Shown here in pieces: positions 51,811 to 61,082 of a stretch of 64,000 nucleotides of DNA. Origin of the DNA: Pseudomonas putida (GTDB lineage Bacteria; Pseudomonadota; Gammaproteobacteria; Pseudomonadales; Pseudomonadaceae). The notes beneath the pieces were generated by a model that searched no databases, was not told the DNA's origin, and was given only the letters and a program-made list of their open reading frames with translations. Position 1 is the stretch's first letter. Each line of letters begins with the position of its first letter. Location: the NCBI RefSeq assembly GCF_003228315.1, contig NZ_CP029693.1, positions 5,180,501 to 5,244,500 on the forward strand, given 5' to 3'. The translations under genes were made by a program, and so were the position numbers.

Positions 51811-51914
51811 CTGTAGGAGCGAGCCTGCTCGCGATGGTCGTTAACGATGACGCGGGCTGTCTGGCAAAACGCGTCGCCCTTGAGTCCATCTCGAGCAGGC
51901 TCGCTCCTACAGGG
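51811..51914. repeat. REPIN with internal TTAACGATGACGC core
   Basis: CTGTAGGAGCGAGCCTGCTC and imperfect inverse (CTCGAGCAGG...) ending 51914; spacer CGTTAACGATGACGC. It lies between the response regulator and msrB. Confidence 0.88.
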
Positions 51915-52061
51915 GCAGGTACAGGGATCGGTATGGCGCATTGTGCGGTGTTTTCAGGCATCGAGTTATCACGAATTGTTTAACTTCCCGTGAGGATTTG
52001 GCGATCCCCCCAAGCTTAGGCTCTGTTCCATGAAAGGCCTCAAGGGCTATCGGAGATGACC

Positions 52062-52580
52062 ATGTTCTCAAGACGACAATTTCTTTGGGCGAGCGGCGGG
52101 CTTGGGGTTGCGGCCCTGGCGATCGGCGCATTGCCAAAGTTCGCCAGCCGTTCTGTACTGATCAGCGAGGCCGACGCCTCGGAGGTGTTCGAAGTGACCC
52201 ACAGCGACAGCGAATGGCACGCCATCCTCAGCGACGAGCAGTATGAAATCCTCCGTGAAGAGGGCACCGAGCGCGCCTACAGCAGTCCACTGAACAACGA
52301 GCACCGTGACGGCACCTTCGCCTGTGCCGGCTGCGACCTGCCGCTGTTTTCCTCGGCCACCAAATTCGACAGCCGTACCGGCTGGCCCAGCTTCTGGGCG
52401 CCGCTGGACAAGGCCGTGGCGACCCGCCAGGACCGCACCTTCGGCATGGTCCGCGAAGAAGTCCACTGCCGGCGTTGCGGCGGGCATCTGGGACATGTCT
52501 TCGATGACGGCCCGAAACCCACCGGCCTGCGTTACTGCATGAATGGCCTGGCGATGAAATTCGCGCCGCGCACGGTCTGA
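52062..52580 (+). CDS. msrB: Peptide-methionine (R)-S-oxide reductase, Tat-exported
   Basis: 172-aa. A twin-arginine signal (MFSRRQFLWASGGLGVAALA) directs it to the periplasm; the mature part is MsrB with zinc Cys pairs CAGCDLPLF and CRRCGGHLGH, and the catalytic block GLRYCMNGLAMKF. It reduces methionine-R-sulfoxide. The ATG at 52062 has GGAG 6 nt upstream and is preferred over the overlapping one at 52056. First of three co-directional genes. Confidence 0.9.
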   Translation: MFSRRQFLWASGGLGVAALAIGALPKFASRSVLISEADASEVFEVTHSDSEWHAILSDEQYEILREEGTERAYSSPLNNEHRDGTFACAGCDLPLFSSATKFDSRTGWPSFWAPLDKAVATRQDRTFGMVREEVHCRRCGGHLGHVFDDGPKPTGLRYCMNGLAMKFAPRTV

Positions 52581-52612
52581 TTCCCTTCACTCACGTTTTG
52601 CAGGTAACCCCT

Positions 52613-54388
52613 ATGTGGCTTCTGGTCCTCGCGTATCTCGGCGGTGTACTGACCATCGTCAGCCCCTGCATCTTGCCGGTCTTGCCCTTCGTCTTTGCGC
52701 GCACCGGGCAGCCGTTCGTCAAGAGCGGTTTGCCGCTGCTGGCGGGCATGGCGCTGACGTTCGCCTTCGTCGCCACGCTGGCGGCGGTGGGCGGGGGCTG
52801 GGTGGTGCAGCTCAATCAGTACGGGCGCTGGCTGGCGCTGGTGTTCGTGGCGCTGTTCGGCCTGACGCTGTTGCTGCCGCAACTGGCCGAACGCCTGACC
52901 CGGCCGCTGGTGGCGGCGGGCAGTCGTTTGTCCGAAGCAGCGGGAGCGGATGCACGGCCACGCCCGGGGGCTTCGTTCCTGATCGGCGTTGCAACCGGCT
53001 TGCTGTGGGCGCCTTGCGCCGGGCCGATCCTGGGCCTGTTGCTGACCGGTGCGGCGCTGCAGGGCGCGAGCATCGCCACCACCTTGCTGTTGCTGGCCTA
53101 TGCCGCTGGCGCCGCGACTTCCCTCGCGGTTGCATTGCTGCTCGGTGGCAAGGTCTTCGCCGCGATGAAACGCTCGATTGGCGCCGGGGAGTGGCTGCGT
53201 CGCGGCCTTGGCGCGGCGATGCTGGCCGGTGTGGCGGCCATTGCCCTGGGGTTGGATACCGGGGTTCTCGCACGATTTTCCACCGCCTCCACCGGCGGGA
53301 TCGAACAGGCGCTGGTGGAGAAACTGGCGGGCAAGTCTCCGCGCAACAGCACGGCGATGATGGCGCAAAAACCGTCGTCCGAAGGCGCTCTGCCTGTGGC
53401 CAACACCAGCGCCAGCAGCCTGCCGGTCGAAGGCAACCTTCCACCACTGGACGGCGCCGTGCAGTGGCTCAACTCGCCACCGCTCGATGCCCACGCGCTC
53501 AAAGGCAAAGTGGTGCTGGTGGATTTCTGGACCTACTCCTGCATCAACTGCCTGCGTTCGCTGCCCTACGTGAAGGCCTGGGCCGAGAAGTACCGCGATC
53601 AGGGGCTGGTGGTGATCGGCGTGCATGCGCCGGAATTCGCCTTCGAGCGCAACGTCGACAACGTCACCAAGGCCATGAAGGGCCTGGGGATCAGCTACCC
53701 GGTGGCCATCGACAACGAGTTCAAGATCTGGCGCGCGTTCAACAACGAATACTGGCCGGCGCACTATTTTGCCGATGCCCAGGGGCGCATTCGTTATCAC
53801 CACTTTGGCGAAGGCGAGTACGCCGAATCCGAGCGGGTCATCCAGCAACTGCTGCGTGAGGCCGGTGCCAGCAAGGTCTCGGATGGGCTGATCAATGCCA
53901 AGGCCGAGGGCGTGCAAATGGCCCCGGACAACAACGAAGTGCAATCGCCGGAGACCTATGTCGGCTACCAGCGCGCCGAGCATTTCGTTCCTGAAACCAG
54001 CCTGGTACCGGACAAGGTGGCGACCTACAACCCACCGTCACAACTGGCACTCAACGACTGGAGCCTCGGCGGGCAGTGGCATGTCGGTGCCGAGCGCGCC
54101 ACCGCCAGTGCGCCAGCCAGCCGCATTGTCTATCGCTTCCATGCTCGCGACCTGCATCTGGTGCTCGGCCCCGGCGCGGATGGCAAGCCGGTGCGCTTCA
54201 AGGTGCTGATCGATGGCAAGGCGCCCGGTAATGACCACGGCATGGACGTGGCGCCCGACGGCAGCGGCACGGTGACTGACCAGCGCCTGTACCAACTGGT
54301 GCGCCAGAACGGTGGTGTGGATGACCGGACGTTCAGCATCGAGTTTCTTGATCCGGGCGCATCGGCCTATGCCTTTACCTTCGGCTGA
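52613..54388 (+). CDS. dipZ: DipZ-like thiol-disulfide protein (CcdA membrane domain plus thioredoxin domain)
   Basis: 591-aa. N-terminal CcdA/DsbD-beta-type membrane domain (about 1-230, with Cys in VSPCILPVLPFV and LWAPCAGPILG), then a periplasmic thioredoxin/redoxin domain (about 290-430) with CxxC (WTYSCINCLRSLPYV), and a C-terminal DipZ domain (about 450-591, ending EFLDPGASAYAFTFG). It passes electrons across the membrane, here presumably to MsrA and MsrB, which need reduction. An in-frame TTG at 52598 was rejected. Confidence 0.88.
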   Translation: MWLLVLAYLGGVLTIVSPCILPVLPFVFARTGQPFVKSGLPLLAGMALTFAFVATLAAVGGGWVVQLNQYGRWLALVFVALFGLTLLLPQLAERLTRPLVAAGSRLSEAAGADARPRPGASFLIGVATGLLWAPCAGPILGLLLTGAALQGASIATTLLLLAYAAGAATSLAVALLLGGKVFAAMKRSIGAGEWLRRGLGAAMLAGVAAIALGLDTGVLARFSTASTGGIEQALVEKLAGKSPRNSTAMMAQKPSSEGALPVANTSASSLPVEGNLPPLDGAVQWLNSPPLDAHALKGKVVLVDFWTYSCINCLRSLPYVKAWAEKYRDQGLVVIGVHAPEFAFERNVDNVTKAMKGLGISYPVAIDNEFKIWRAFNNEYWPAHYFADAQGRIRYHHFGEGEYAESERVIQQLLREAGASKVSDGLINAKAEGVQMAPDNNEVQSPETYVGYQRAEHFVPETSLVPDKVATYNPPSQLALNDWSLGGQWHVGAERATASAPASRIVYRFHARDLHLVLGPGADGKPVRFKVLIDGKAPGNDHGMDVAPDGSGTVTDQRLYQLVRQNGGVDDRTFSIEFLDPGASAYAFTFG

Positions 54389-54419
54389 TCACCTTTTCCA
54401 ACTTGCAGGAGTTCGAACC

Positions 54420-55127
54420 ATGAAAATCCAGTTCACCTGGCGCCGTACCTTGTTGGGATTGGTCGCTGCGGGCGCTATCGGCCAATGCCTGGCGTTCTCC
54501 CTCGGTGGCGCTGAAGAGGCGGTGAAAATTGCACCGCCGACCCTCGACGAAACCAGCCATGCCCGCACTGAAACCGCGGTCTTTGCCGGCGGTTGTTTCT
54601 GGGGCGTGCAGGGTGTGTTCCAGCATGTCAAAGGCGTGAAGAACGCGGTCTCCGGTTACGCGGGCGGGGCGGCCAATACGGCGCAGTACGAGCGTGTCAG
54701 CGAGGGCGATACCGGGCATGCGGAGTCGGTGGAAGTCACCTTCGACCCGAGCCAGGTCAGTTACGGCACCTTGCTGCAAATCTACTTCTCGGTGGCGCAC
54801 AACCCGACCGAACTCAACCGCCAGGGGCCGGACACCGGCACTCAGTATCGCTCGGCGATCTTCACCAAAAGCAGCGAACAGCAACGGGTGGCGCAGGCCT
54901 ATATCGCTCAGCTCGACGCGGCTCATTCATTCGATAAACCGATCGTGACCAAGCTGGAAAGCTACAACGGTTTCTATCCGGCGGAAGAGGAACATCAGGA
55001 CTTTCTGACCGAGCATCCGAGCTATCCCTATATCGTGATCAACGACCTGCCGAAGGTGGCACAGCTCAAGCAGCTGTACCCGGATCGCTATCAGGAAAAA
55101 CCGGTGTTGGTGAAGGCGGGTTTGTAG
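54420..55127 (+). CDS. msrA: Peptide-methionine (S)-S-oxide reductase, secreted
   Basis: 235-aa with an N-terminal signal/anchor (about 1-30) followed by MsrA: catalytic AVFAGGCFWGVQGVF, then AEAVEVTFDP-like AESVEVTFDPSQVSYG, and HNPTELNRQGPDTGTQYRSA. It reduces the S-sulfoxide. AGGAG upstream. With MsrB and DipZ it completes a periplasmic methionine repair system. Confidence 0.92.
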   Translation: MKIQFTWRRTLLGLVAAGAIGQCLAFSLGGAEEAVKIAPPTLDETSHARTETAVFAGGCFWGVQGVFQHVKGVKNAVSGYAGGAANTAQYERVSEGDTGHAESVEVTFDPSQVSYGTLLQIYFSVAHNPTELNRQGPDTGTQYRSAIFTKSSEQQRVAQAYIAQLDAAHSFDKPIVTKLESYNGFYPAEEEHQDFLTEHPSYPYIVINDLPKVAQLKQLYPDRYQEKPVLVKAGL

Positions 55128-55143
55128 AGATAGGCAGCAGGTC

Positions 55144-56157
55144 TTATCCCGAGATCACGTTCTTGCCGGCGATCTTCGAGCGGTACAGCGCCTGATCGGC
55201 ACGGGCCATCAGGCCGGTCTGCTGCTCTTCATCAAAGCGCTGCACCACGCCGAAACTCATGGTCACCTGGAAGTCCCCTACCGGCAGCAACTCGCTCAGG
55301 CCCTGGCGGATGGTCTCGGCCAGGGTCCTGGCTTCGGTCAGCGAGGTGTTGGCCAGGGTCATGATGAATTCGTCGCCGCCCCAGCGGGCCAGCAGGTCGC
55401 CTTCGCGCACGAAGCGTTTGATGTTGTCCACCACGTGCACCAGGGCGGCATCGCCCAGGGCGTGGCCGTAGTGATCGTTGATGATCTTGAAGTCGTCGAT
55501 GTCCATGGCGATCAGCGACAGCGGCTCGCGAAAACGCTGGGCACGCTCGCAGGCCTGGGGCAGTACCTGTTCCAGACGATAGCGATTGGCGATGGAGGTC
55601 AGGGTGTCGGTGTGGGCCAGCTTGCGGTTTTCTTCGAGCTGCAGTTGCAGTTGCTCATTGACCCGGGACAGTTCCGCCGTGCGCTCCTCGATCATCGCTT
55701 CGAGGGAGTGATTGCGCCGTTGCAGTTCATCGAGCAGGCGGCGCTTGTCTTCGATGCTGCGGTGGGCGCCAACCATGCGCGCTACCGAGCCGTCAGGGTT
55801 GCGGGCCAGCACCTGACCACGGTCTTCGATCCAGAGGTAACCACCGTCGTGGGTACGGCAGCGATACTCGGCCTGATAGACCGGGCTGCGCTCGCTCAGG
55901 TGATCATCGAAACGGGCCATGACCTGTGGATAATCATCGGGGTGGATGATGTTTTCCCAGGTCAGCACGCTGTTATCCAGAGAGTGAGGGCTGTAGCCGA
56001 GCATTTCGTACCAGCGCGCGTTGCGGTAGACGAAACCGGTGTTGGCGTTCCAGTCCCAGATACCGTCGCTGACCAGTTCCATGATGGTGTGCAGCATGTT
56101 GGCGTTCATGCCCGACAGGTCGAACTTCACCGGTTCGATGTTCGATGCTTCGTCCAT
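55144..56157 (-). CDS. Diguanylate cyclase with PAS domain
   Basis: 337-aa. N-terminal PAS/PAC domain (about 20-145), a coiled-coil linker (about 145-175), and a GGDEF domain (about 180-335) with active-site RWGGDEFIMTLA and an inhibitory RxxD site (REGD) five residues before it. It makes c-di-GMP from GTP. Cytoplasmic, no membrane helices. It is convergent to msrA. Confidence 0.93.
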   Translation of the reverse strand: MDEASNIEPVKFDLSGMNANMLHTIMELVSDGIWDWNANTGFVYRNARWYEMLGYSPHSLDNSVLTWENIIHPDDYPQVMARFDDHLSERSPVYQAEYRCRTHDGGYLWIEDRGQVLARNPDGSVARMVGAHRSIEDKRRLLDELQRRNHSLEAMIEERTAELSRVNEQLQLQLEENRKLAHTDTLTSIANRYRLEQVLPQACERAQRFREPLSLIAMDIDDFKIINDHYGHALGDAALVHVVDNIKRFVREGDLLARWGGDEFIMTLANTSLTEARTLAETIRQGLSELLPVGDFQVTMSFGVVQRFDEEQQTGLMARADQALYRSKIAGKNVISG

Positions 56158-56232
56158 CGCTGCTCTCCCTGCTGCCCTGATATCAAAATGACCAGTCCTG
56201 CGCGGAGATTAATTCATGCCGCACCGGGGCGG

Positions 56233-57138
56233 CTAGTGTTTGCCCCACATGCCCATGGCGAAGTCGACGAAACGACGCAGTTTGGGCAGTCGGTAACGAT
56301 CCTGGGCATAGACCAGGTGCATCGGTCGGCACGGCAGTTGATAACGTTGCAGCAGCGGGACCAGTTTGCCGTTCTTCAGATCCGGCTCCACCAGCGCATC
56401 GGGCACCATCACGATGCCCATCCCGGTGCGCGCCGCCTGATGCAACCCCGCCGAACTGTTGATCACCATCGAGCCACTGACCGCCACCACGATTTCGCCA
56501 TCCGGGCCATTCAGCCGCCATTGCCGGGCCACTGCTTGCCAGTCGTCGCCGGCCGGATAAGCAAATGCCAGGCAATTGTGGTGTCGCAGGTCTTCGGGTT
56601 CTTCCGGGGTGCCGTGACGGGCCAGGTATTCCTTGGAGGCGCACATGGTCAGGGTGTAATCGATCAGCGGGCGCGCGATGAAGTTCGAGGGCTCGAGTGC
56701 GCCGAGGCGGAAGGCCACGTCGAAGCCATGATCCAGCAAGTCGGGGCGGCGATTGGTCAGCACCACGTCCAGCTTGACCCGTGGGTTGTGCAGGCTGAAC
56801 TCACTCAGGGCCGGTGCCAGGCGTTCGGTGCCGAAGGTGAGCGGGGCGGTGATGCGCAAGGTGCCGCTGGGCTCATCGTGGGATTGTTCGGCCAGGCGTT
56901 CCGAATCCGCCACCAGCCCGAGCACTTCAAGGCAGCGCTGGTAATACGCACTGCCGAACTCCGTCAGGCGCTGGCGGCGGGTGGTGCGGTTGAGCAGGCG
57001 CACACCCAGGCGCTGCTCCAGTGCCTTGAGGTGATTGCCGACCATGGTTGTGGACATTTCGCACTGCTGTGCGGCGGCCGTCATGCTGCCGGCTTCCACG
57101 ACCCGCACGTAAACGGTCATTGCCTGGAACAGATCCAT
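56233..57138 (-). CDS. LysR-family regulator
   Basis: 301-aa. HTH AGSMTAAAQQCEMSTTMVGN, then a substrate-binding domain. MDLFQAMTVYVRVVEAGSMT is typical of the CrgA/DsdC-like large subgroup. A TTG six bases earlier (57144) is an alternative start. It is divergent from the aminotransferase gene 103 bp away and may control it. Confidence 0.86.
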   Translation of the reverse strand: MDLFQAMTVYVRVVEAGSMTAAAQQCEMSTTMVGNHLKALEQRLGVRLLNRTTRRQRLTEFGSAYYQRCLEVLGLVADSERLAEQSHDEPSGTLRITAPLTFGTERLAPALSEFSLHNPRVKLDVVLTNRRPDLLDHGFDVAFRLGALEPSNFIARPLIDYTLTMCASKEYLARHGTPEEPEDLRHHNCLAFAYPAGDDWQAVARQWRLNGPDGEIVVAVSGSMVINSSAGLHQAARTGMGIVMVPDALVEPDLKNGKLVPLLQRYQLPCRPMHLVYAQDRYRLPKLRRFVDFAMGMWGKH

Positions 57139-57240
57139 TATCAAGCCCAGCTTTAAAATGATTGAAGTATTACTGCGTTTATCCAGCTCAGGTGGCTAAC
57201 CATACTGCAAAAACACCGACAATAGCTGGAGCCTGATGTC

Positions 57241-58416
57241 ATGACCGCCGCCTGCCTGATGAGTACTTACCAACCACTGGCCTTGAGTTTCGACAGGGGC
57301 CTGGGCACGCGCCTGTGGGATCGGGCGGGTCGTGAGTACCTGGATGCGGTCGCCGGTGTGGCGGTGACCAACGTCGGCCACTCCCATCCGAAAATCGTCG
57401 CCGCCATCAGCGAACAGGCCGGGTTGTTGCTGCACACCTCCAACCTGTACAGCATCGATTGGCAGCAACGGCTGGCGCACAAGCTCACGGCGCTGGCCGG
57501 CATGGATCGGGTGTTCTTCAACAACTCAGGTGCCGAGGCCAACGAAACGGCGCTGAAAGTTGCCCGGCTTCACGGCTGGCACAAAGGCATCGAGCAGCCG
57601 CTGGTGGTGGTCATGGAAAACGCCTTTCACGGGCGGACCCTTGGCACCCTGTCCGCCAGCGATGGCCCGGCGGTGCGGCTGGGCTTCAACAAGCTGCCGG
57701 GGGATTTCATCAAAGTGCCGTTCGGTGATCTGAAGGCGCTGGAGCGGCTGCATCAGGCCCACGGCGAACGCATCGTGGCGGTGTTGATGGAGCCGATCCA
57801 GGGCGAAAGCGGCGTGCAGCTGGCGCCACCGGGCTATCTCAAGGCCGTACGTGAACTGTGCAGCCGGTGGGGTTGGCTGATGATGCTCGACGAAATCCAG
57901 ACCGGCATCGGCCGTACCGGTCAGTGGTTCGCCTTCCAGCACGAAGGCATCACCCCTGACGTCATGACGCTGGCCAAGGGCCTGGGCAACGGCATCCCCA
58001 TCGGCGCCTGCCTGGCCCGTGGCAAAGCCGCCGACATCTTCACCCCCGGCAGTCACGGCAGCACGTTCGGCGGTAATCCGCTGGCCTGTCGGGTCGGCTG
58101 CACGGTGCTGGAGATCATCGAGGAACAAGGCCTGCGGGAAAACGCCCGGCTTCAGGGGGAACGGCTGCTGGACAGATTGCGCATGGAATTGGCCGACCAC
58201 CCGAACGTCCTGGCGATCCGCGGCCAGGGCCTGATGATTGGCATCGAACTCAAGCAACCGATCCGCGACCTGAGCCTGATCGCGGCCCGGGATCATGGTT
58301 TGTTGATCAATGTGACGAGGGGCCAGACGATTCGGTTGTTGCCGCCGCTGACCATTGATGAGCGTGAGGTGGAGATGATTGTGAGAGGGGTGGGGCGGGC
58401 GATTTCAGTCGCTTGA
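57241..58416 (+). CDS. Acetylornithine/succinylornithine-type aminotransferase (class III)
   Basis: 391-aa ArgD-like class III PLP aminotransferase. NNSGAEANETALKVARLH (phosphate binding), AFHGRTLGTLSASD, EPIQGESG, MLDEIQTGIGRTG and Lys in LAKGLGNGIPIG are all present. Its exact substrate (acetylornithine, GABA or another omega-amino acid) is not certain, because Pseudomonas also carries aruC/argD. Divergent from the LysR gene, so it is perhaps an inducible catabolic paralogue. The 3' end overlaps the antisense P-loop gene. Confidence 0.85.
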   Translation: MTAACLMSTYQPLALSFDRGLGTRLWDRAGREYLDAVAGVAVTNVGHSHPKIVAAISEQAGLLLHTSNLYSIDWQQRLAHKLTALAGMDRVFFNNSGAEANETALKVARLHGWHKGIEQPLVVVMENAFHGRTLGTLSASDGPAVRLGFNKLPGDFIKVPFGDLKALERLHQAHGERIVAVLMEPIQGESGVQLAPPGYLKAVRELCSRWGWLMMLDEIQTGIGRTGQWFAFQHEGITPDVMTLAKGLGNGIPIGACLARGKAADIFTPGSHGSTFGGNPLACRVGCTVLEIIEEQGLRENARLQGERLLDRLRMELADHPNVLAIRGQGLMIGIELKQPIRDLSLIAARDHGLLINVTRGQTIRLLPPLTIDEREVEMIVRGVGRAISVA

Positions 58417-58913
58417 TACATATCCCTTGTAGGAGCGAGCATGCTCGCTCCTACAGTTTCAATGCGGCACTTCAGTTGGAGTTTTGAACCGCCAAACGCG
58501 TCGAACAACCGCTGATGCGCAGCAAACCCAGTGGAATCGTCACGCGTTCGATAGCTACCCGCCCATTCCAGCATCGCGATCAAGCGCTCGTCATCGTTCA
58601 CCTCGCGTTGGCGAATGTTGGCGACGCATTGTTCATCTTCGAGACTCAACCAGATCAACGCCGTCGCTCGGGGTAGCAGCTCAGTGACGATCCATCCGTA
58701 AACCCCCTCGATCACCCAGCGCTCTTCATCGGCCGCGATGCGCGCAATCACCAGCACTTCGTTGCGGGGACGAGCAATGCTGTGTTCGTCCGACAGCCAG
58801 TTGATCCGGTCGAGATCGATCCAGGGGATCTGAAGTCGGCTTTTCATCCGGCTGGCCAGCCAGCTTTTGCCGGAGCCGGAATTGCCGATGATCAGGGTTC
58901 GGGTGAGGTCCAT
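58293..58913 (-). CDS. Adenylate-kinase-like P-loop protein with REP-encoded tail
   Basis: 206-aa frame. N-terminal Walker A LIIGNSGSGKSWLASRM and a WVIEGVYGWI core give an AAA_17/adenylate-kinase-like fold (FlaR/ topology-modulation protein-like). The native part seems to end near residue 155-160 (FDAFGGSKLQLKCRIE); the rest is translated from the REP palindrome at 58428 and the antisense of the aminotransferase 3' end, with no natural domain. So the stop codon was probably lost when the REP arrived, or the family protein is truncated. ATG 58913 preferred. Confidence 0.6.
   Translation of the reverse strand: MDLTRTLIIGNSGSGKSWLASRMKSRLQIPWIDLDRINWLSDEHSIARPRNEVLVIARIAADEERWVIEGVYGWIVTELLPRATALIWLSLEDEQCVANIRQREVNDDERLIAMLEWAGSYRTRDDSTGFAAHQRLFDAFGGSKLQLKCRIETVGASMLAPTRDMYQATEIARPTPLTIISTSRSSMVSGGNNRIVWPLVTLINKP
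58428..58455. repeat. Single palindromic REP inside the P-loop gene's 3' end
   Basis: Perfect 28-bp palindrome TGTAGGAGCGAGC / GCTCGCTCCTACA around AT. Confidence 0.9.
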
Positions 58914-58930
58914 GGGTGACACCAATTAAC

Positions 58931-59030
58931 TGTAGGAGCGAGCCTGCTCGCGAAAAACGTCATGTCTCCGCGTTTATTCAGGTGCCCCGCGTCATCGTTG
59001 ACGTCCATCGCGAGCATGCTCGCTCCTACA
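58931..59030. repeat. REPIN with reversed internal core
   Basis: TGTAGGAGCGAGCCTGCTCG and inverse at 59006-59030 (CATGCTCGCTC variant), spacer with GCGTCATCGTTGACG. Confidence 0.88.
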
Positions 59031-60954
59031 GGTTCTGATTTTCGTCTTGCGGGGGGACCATCCGCGTCTTTGGCGCACCGTTTGCGTTGAGCTGGAAGAT
59101 ATCGCTCGGCTGTCCCTGTTCATTAAAGAACACCTGCCCAACTCCCGCCGAGTTCCACAGCCGCTCACCCGCTTCGGCATGTTCGGGAATGTGCGGCACG
59201 ATGCGCATGCGCCGGCGTTTGGTCAGCCAGTTGAGCGGTGAGCGCGGCGAGTAGAGCCAGCGGTTGAGGCGGTCGAACCATTCCAGCAGCCTCGGCGGGA
59301 ATTCGTTCTTGATGCCGCTGCTGGTGATCTGCCAGATGCGTGGCCCGGCCTTGCGGTGTCGGATCAGCACTTCGTAGACGAAGGAATAATGCACATCCCC
59401 CGACAGCACCACGTAGCTGCCCGGTGTACGTGAATGTCGGAAAATGTTCAGGATCACCTGTGCTGCGCCGCGATGGGCCATCCAGTTTTCCGCGTCCACC
59501 AGCAGGGGATAACCGCACCAGCTGAAGACGCGCTGCACGGTTTCGATCAGCTTCACGCCAAACACCGGCGCCGGTGAAACGATGATCGCCGACGGGTGAT
59601 CCAGCAGCTCCTGTTGCAGTTCGCTCAAGGCTTCCCAGTCCAGCAGGCCCGACGGTTGCTTGAGGTTCATCTCGCTGCGCCAGCGCCGGGTGCGGGTGTC
59701 GAGCACGACCATGGCCGGAGTGGTGGGCAGCACGTAATGCCAGCGCTGGAACTTCAGCAGTTCATCGATCAATACATCCTGCACGGCGCTGTCGAGATAG
59801 CCGTCGTTGCCGGTGGAGCTGAAACCCTCGGCTTTCTCCAGCACGGCGTCGAAGGCATCCGGATTGTTGCCCCAACCCTGGCACAGCATGTACGCCAGCA
59901 GCGCATTGCCGATGATGCGTTTGGAGAACGGATGGCCGTAGGCCGTTTCTTCCCATTGCGCGGAAAGATTCCAGTCATCGGTAATATCGTGGTCGTCAAA
60001 GATCATCAGTGTCGGCAGATGCGCCAGGGCTCGCGCCACCTTTCCCTGGCCAGACTTGAAGCCGTCGATGCGGGTCTGCTCCAGCGCATATCGCTCGCGC
60101 CTTTCGGGTGTCAGCACCGGCGGTTGTGGATTGATCAAGGCCCACGGCACCGGCGACCAGACCAGCAAATACATGGCCATGACTTCAGCGAAGGTCACCA
60201 GATGATTGTCGGCGCTGCTGCTGGTGAAAATCGGCTTGCGCGCGCCGCCGAAGAATCGCTCGCGCAGAGTCTCGTTGCTCTCCAGCGCTGGCAGCAAATC
60301 CGCGCGGTGGTAGTAACTGGCGGGGTGCTCATAGAGTTTGGCGCTGTCGCTGACCACGGCGCCTTCCAGGTGCTCGCCGAACAGTCCCAGCCGATTGATC
60401 AAGGCATGAATCGCCCGCAGCATCGGCCCCGCCACGTCATCGGCGTAGACCTGATCGCCGGTCATCATCAGCAAGGCCGGGCGATTCGTGGGCTCGTGTG
60501 TCTGCGCCAGCAAGTTATCCACACACAGCAAACCGTCCGCGGCCGGGTGATGAGGCTTGCGGCAGGAGCCGTGGAGCAGTTGATCGATACGCGAACGCAG
60601 GACGAAGTTCGGCGTACGGGCATCGCCGTACAGCAGATGCGGCGCCCAGTCGGCGATGCCGGTGCCATCCTCCAGCAGCAGGTCGTAGGTGACCAGTTCA
60701 TCGCAGGGCAGGGCGCTGTCCAACGTCACATCGATCAGGTGCACAAAGGCATGGGTGCCTACCGCGATGACCTTGCATTGCTCGACATCGAGGCCAACAT
60801 CGCCCACGCCTTGCAGCCGCAGGGTCAGCGACAGCGCCCGCGAGCCCACCAGCCACAGCACCAGTCGCGCCGGCTCCAGCCGTCGCAACAGCGGGCCGAC
60901 CAGTACGGGTGGCAAGACTTGATGAGCGTCGGGCAATGGCAGCGTTGCGGGCAT
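59026..60954 (-). CDS. PhoD-like metallophosphatase family protein
   Basis: 642-aa. Metal-binding motifs of the PhoD/calcineurin-type fold are visible: MTGDQVYADD (about residues 175-184), LMIFDDHDITDDWN (about 315-328), and VVLSGDVHYSFVYE (about 520-533). No signal peptide is seen, unlike secreted PhoD; it may be cytoplasmic. Possible phosphodiesterase or phosphatase. The stop codon lies next to a REPIN. The start is uncertain. Confidence 0.78.
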   Translation of the reverse strand: MPATLPLPDAHQVLPPVLVGPLLRRLEPARLVLWLVGSRALSLTLRLQGVGDVGLDVEQCKVIAVGTHAFVHLIDVTLDSALPCDELVTYDLLLEDGTGIADWAPHLLYGDARTPNFVLRSRIDQLLHGSCRKPHHPAADGLLCVDNLLAQTHEPTNRPALLMMTGDQVYADDVAGPMLRAIHALINRLGLFGEHLEGAVVSDSAKLYEHPASYYHRADLLPALESNETLRERFFGGARKPIFTSSSADNHLVTFAEVMAMYLLVWSPVPWALINPQPPVLTPERRERYALEQTRIDGFKSGQGKVARALAHLPTLMIFDDHDITDDWNLSAQWEETAYGHPFSKRIIGNALLAYMLCQGWGNNPDAFDAVLEKAEGFSSTGNDGYLDSAVQDVLIDELLKFQRWHYVLPTTPAMVVLDTRTRRWRSEMNLKQPSGLLDWEALSELQQELLDHPSAIIVSPAPVFGVKLIETVQRVFSWCGYPLLVDAENWMAHRGAAQVILNIFRHSRTPGSYVVLSGDVHYSFVYEVLIRHRKAGPRIWQITSSGIKNEFPPRLLEWFDRLNRWLYSPRSPLNWLTKRRRMRIVPHIPEHAEAGERLWNSAGVGQVFFNEQGQPSDIFQLNANGAPKTRMVPPQDENQNL

Positions 60955-61082
60955 CCGGGTTCAAGCTCCTGGGGCACAGAGGCGGGCGATGATAGCGCAG
61001 GTCATGTTCGCTGCCTGTTAAGCCTTGTGAGCTACAGTGCATCTTTCAGGCTGTTTGAACGTATTCGGGAAGGAGAGTGAAC

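Noticed and set aside
59596..61080. Long plus-strand frame opposite the PhoD-like gene
   Set aside because: Shadow; the minus strand has the metallophosphatase motifs.
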